Shown here: one piece after another, positions 61,616-64,000 of the stretch
How the letters are laid out: each line of letters begins with the position of its first letter
Position numbering within the stretch: the stretch's first letter is position 1
Source of the DNA: Bactericera cockerelli
Lineage: Eukaryota; Arthropoda; Insecta; Hemiptera; Triozidae
NCBI GenBank assembly: GCA_024516035.1
Contig: CM044965.1
Span: forward strand, 2,586,146 to 2,650,145
DNA: 64,000 nucleotides
Reading direction: 5' to 3'
Program-made: the position numbers and the translations under genes
Notes under the pieces: model-generated
Seen by the model: the letters and a program-made list of their open reading frames with translations, nothing else
What the model was told of the DNA's origin: nothing
The model's database searches: none

Positions 61616-64000
61616 CTGGTGAAGAGAGATAAAGTTTATTACATCAATTCAAAATCAAATCCATCATGTACTTTTATTATTTATTTACAGTCTGGCTGGG
61701 GGACGGTAAACAGGGAGAAGACCAGTGTCTCGCTAGAGGACTGTAAACAGAGAACAGACGAGCCAACTCTTACAAGCCAGGCTAGCTTGCAGTTTCCTAA
61801 GGGTTTAATGGCTTATAAAGAAAAGTCCAAGTCCTCATGATGGTTGATCTCACATAAAAATATGTGGTTCAGGACGAGCCATCTTTGAAATAAAGTAGGC
61901 TGAAGACCATCACTAACCAAGCTGGCTACAACAACAATATTATTTATTTATTTGAGAACATACTTGTCCATAAAAAAAACAACAGGTAAGAACAAAAGTC
62001 AGTACTTACACCAGAACTTACCCATTCAAATGACATTGTTTAAGAGTTCTTTTTTAAAAGTAAGTGTGCCCCGGAACCACTTTTGCATTACTTCAGGACA
62101 CTTTACCTTTACATCCATGTCATTCCGGAAACGGAAAACTCTGTTAGAATTTTCCGCTCTGGCCGGGATTCGAACCTACAACCTCCGGGTCAGCTACCAA
62201 TGCTCTTAACCACTGAGCATCGGAGTTCGGTTGTTTAAAAGTTAAAAACTAAAATCCAAGTTTGTGAAACTGAGAAAACACAAGTATTTTCTGTGAGCTA
62301 GATCAAGACAATAAAATTCATAAACCTTTGGATTCAGTTCATTTGAAATACTTCAATTACTGGTGCTAAAAGCCTGGGTGAACCATATCCAATTTCCTTA
62401 GTTTTTTTTATTTACAGGTGACTGGTACTGTTTTTTGTTAGTTTTTTTTCTGCATTGGTAGGCAAAGCCATTCCATACAGCCAAGGTAAAAGGTCAAATC
62501 TGATCTTTAGTCATCTGGCTAGAATTATTTTGATATGAAGAACAGAGCATGGGACTGAAGAATGTGTGAAAGGGAATTAGACTTTCCCAGTTTGCTCTTA
62601 CAAGTTCTGAACACAATTCCTTTACATATCTATTTTTTATAATAATAATATAAACAGATTGTTTTATTACTTATTTGTTTTACATACTCATAAATTTAAT
62701 AATCTTCATTATTATGATAATAATATAATCTTAAAATGTGAAATTTGAGCAAGCCTACAAACTCTCCATCACAAACCTCTCAATCTTACTGACACGTTTC
62801 TTATGAGTGATACTTTGAGTTTTCACTCTCAAATATCCTACAAATCTCTTAACCCGAAACATGATTTTTTAGTACATAATCCGAAACACCGGTCTGAGAG
62901 ACTGCTATCTTATTTTACCAAGTTTAACACACATAAAATTACCTAAAGGCGAAATAAATGTTATTATGATTTATGTGAACAAAATGTCTGTCTTGATCTT
63001 TGTTAATCTTTGTTTTGATAAACTGTAGCGGTCTGTGAGACCAAAGTTTCGGGTAAAGGGTTAATTTCCCAGCTAATATTGGATTGCTCCATTGAAAAAC
63101 TTGATGCAAATAATGTTACTACTCACCCCATCAAGAACTTCCCCGCTCACAGCGTAGTGGTTGTCTTTCCATTCTCCATCAAAAATGGTCACCTCATCAA
63201 TGGAGAACAAATCATCTGTAAGAAAAATGGGATTGTTAGAAATTTCTTACCAAAACATTAACATTCAAATCTTTTCTTCTAAGCAGGGCTCCCAAGATAC
63301 TAGCAGCACCACCACACTGTATTGCCTGCACAATTCTTTGTTTTGGGCTCTTATTATCTAATTATATTAAAGGTACAAGATACATACTAAGGAAACTCCA
63401 TTGTTAGGATGTGGTCGCTGTAGACAATAATGATAAGTATGTATTCATAAAAGTGACGGAGGCTCTGAGTAATGCTTTGCTTATGAAATAAAAGTGTAGA
63501 GGCACCACAAATAATCAATACTTTAAGTACCAACTAAACATAAAAAACTGATCAACACTCATGATTGGATGTGAAAGAATTAGATATCACCCTTTGCAAT
63601 TTCAACCATTTACCCATCACTCTAGATTTTTTCAACTGGCCATAGCTCACAGTATAATTTTGAAATATTCTTCAATATAATAAGAATCTTCAATATAATA
63701 AGAACAATTATACACCCTCCCCTAACTAACTTATACTTTCTAACAAAAAGTTTGCTATGACAGTAAGGGCAAAATTAAGAGACTAAATCAAGCTCTTGAG
63801 TCATGATTTATCACTGGTTTTCCCCATCTAAGACAATATGCAAAAAAATGTCTATTAATTTCACCCTAAGTAACAACTTGACCAAGATTGATGCTTTTAA
63901 GAACAACTTACTGTATCCTTCTTCGGAAGCTTCACTCTCTGGAGGAATGAATGAGCAAGTGAAACCCAACGTGGTGTTGCCTTTGACAAAGTTCACTTCA
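61472..64000 (-). CDS. C1QBP: C1QBP/p32 (MAM33-family) mitochondrial matrix protein, 3' part
   Basis: Homotrimeric acidic protein, mainly of the mitochondrial matrix, needed for mitochondrial translation in animals. Three exons are visible on the minus strand: 64000-63912 (continues outside), 63215-63127, 61615-61472. They read EVNFVKGNTTLGFTCSFIPP, then an acidic loop PESEASEEGYNDLF, the strand VTIFDGEWKDNHYAVSGEVL, then the C-terminal helices LYDLLMNYLEEKGISNEFVD and STGYEHASYINLLSEIQKFT, stop. The acidic loop and the YLEEKG...LS..YEH..YI.LL pattern are diagnostic of the family. Junctions: donor A|GTAAGT, acceptor cttacag, donor GGG|GTGAGT, acceptor ttcaccag; the frame is kept throughout. 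The mitochondrial presequence and the N-terminal half lie beyond position 64000. Confidence 0.93.
61691..61760. repeat. short copy of the 38-bp minisatellite unit
   Basis: cagtctggctgggggacggt then aaacagggagaagaccag, and a second degenerate unit. Homologous to the array at 13306-13842, here in a C1QBP intron. Confidence 0.8.
62135..62232 (-). repeat. T7 tRNA-head repeat, reverse
   Basis: ggccgggattcgaacctaca, acctccgggtcagctaccaa, tgctcttaaccactgagc. Confidence 0.7.
62233..63126. other. C1QBP intron, nothing recognised
   Basis: AT-rich intron sequence with no supported exon between the last two exons. Confidence 0.5.
63127..63215 (-). CDS. C1QBP: C1QBP penultimate exon
   Basis: 29 complete codons, DLFSIDEVTIFDGEWKDNHY to EVLDG, after two bases completing a split Asn codon. 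Confidence 0.92.
63767..63866 (+). mobile_element. M1 MITE copy, internally deleted, in a C1QBP intron
   Basis: GGGCAAAATTAAGAGAC start, gagtcatgatttatcactgg, gtctattaatttcaccc end; 30 bp shorter than the other copies. Confidence 0.65.
63912..64000 (-). CDS. C1QBP: C1QBP internal exon, cut by the window edge
   Basis: Reads EVNFVKGNTTLGFTCSFIPP then ESEASEEGY; the donor is A|GTAAGT. The 5' boundary is outside the window. Confidence 0.9.

Noticed and set aside
1..64000. Bacterial-style operons, ribosome binding sites or rho-independent terminators
   Set aside because: Introns, SINEs and LINEs show a eukaryotic nuclear sequence; such features do not apply.

Overview
This is a window of an AT-rich animal nuclear genome: GT-AG introns, very low gene density, dense SINEs, LINEs and DNA transposons, and no operons. 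The three recognisable proteins (prefoldin subunit 2, an apolipoprotein D/Lazarillo-type lipocalin, a C1QBP/p32 protein) look arthropod. My best guess is a hemipteran insect such as a planthopper, at low confidence because no species marker can be read directly.

Host genes: (1) a candidate internal exon of an unrecognised minus-strand gene at 606-918, carrying a 36-bp coding repeat; (2) prefoldin subunit 2, plus strand, two exons (26690-26874 and 31724-31976), complete, 145 aa; (3) a secreted apolipoprotein D-like lipocalin, minus strand, four coding exons between 47128 and 36504, complete, 213 aa; (4) the 3' part of a mitochondrial p32/C1QBP gene, minus strand, three exons from 64000 to 61472, whose 5' end lies beyond the window. 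They have no obvious joint function. Everything else is intergenic or intronic repeat DNA.

Repeats: at least eight short-repeat families recur. Seven have tRNA-like heads (called T1-T7 here) and one has a 5S rRNA-like head (S5). T1 and S5 share the same central core although their heads differ, which is the most striking repeat finding. LINE material includes a Jockey/CR1-like relic (1962-3568) and a related 3' end with a 14-bp target duplication (52141-52520), a LINE with C-terminal zinc fingers (54018-55892), 3' tails of another LINE, and three copies of a family coding for reverse transcriptase followed by a CCHC knuckle and a PD-(D/E)XK-like nuclease domain. One of these three (32526-34535) has an uninterrupted frame, a poly(A) tail and a 13-bp target duplication, so it is a young insertion.

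DNA transposons with readable ends: a 2.1-kb TA-flanked giant palindrome (20086-22232), a Tc1 DD34E foldback (58293-59933), a pogo-like element (38846-40595), two Helitron-like elements (22300-22542, and 53927-56865 with its empty site visible next door), two hAT-type MITEs with 8-bp duplications, a Harbinger-type MITE with a paralogous empty site in the window, and a six-copy 130-bp MITE family (M1). Several are nested: both degraded copies of the nuclease-type retroelement are split by a DNA transposon, and the zinc-finger LINE sits inside a Helitron. T3 SINEs directly abut two splice sites of the lipocalin gene.
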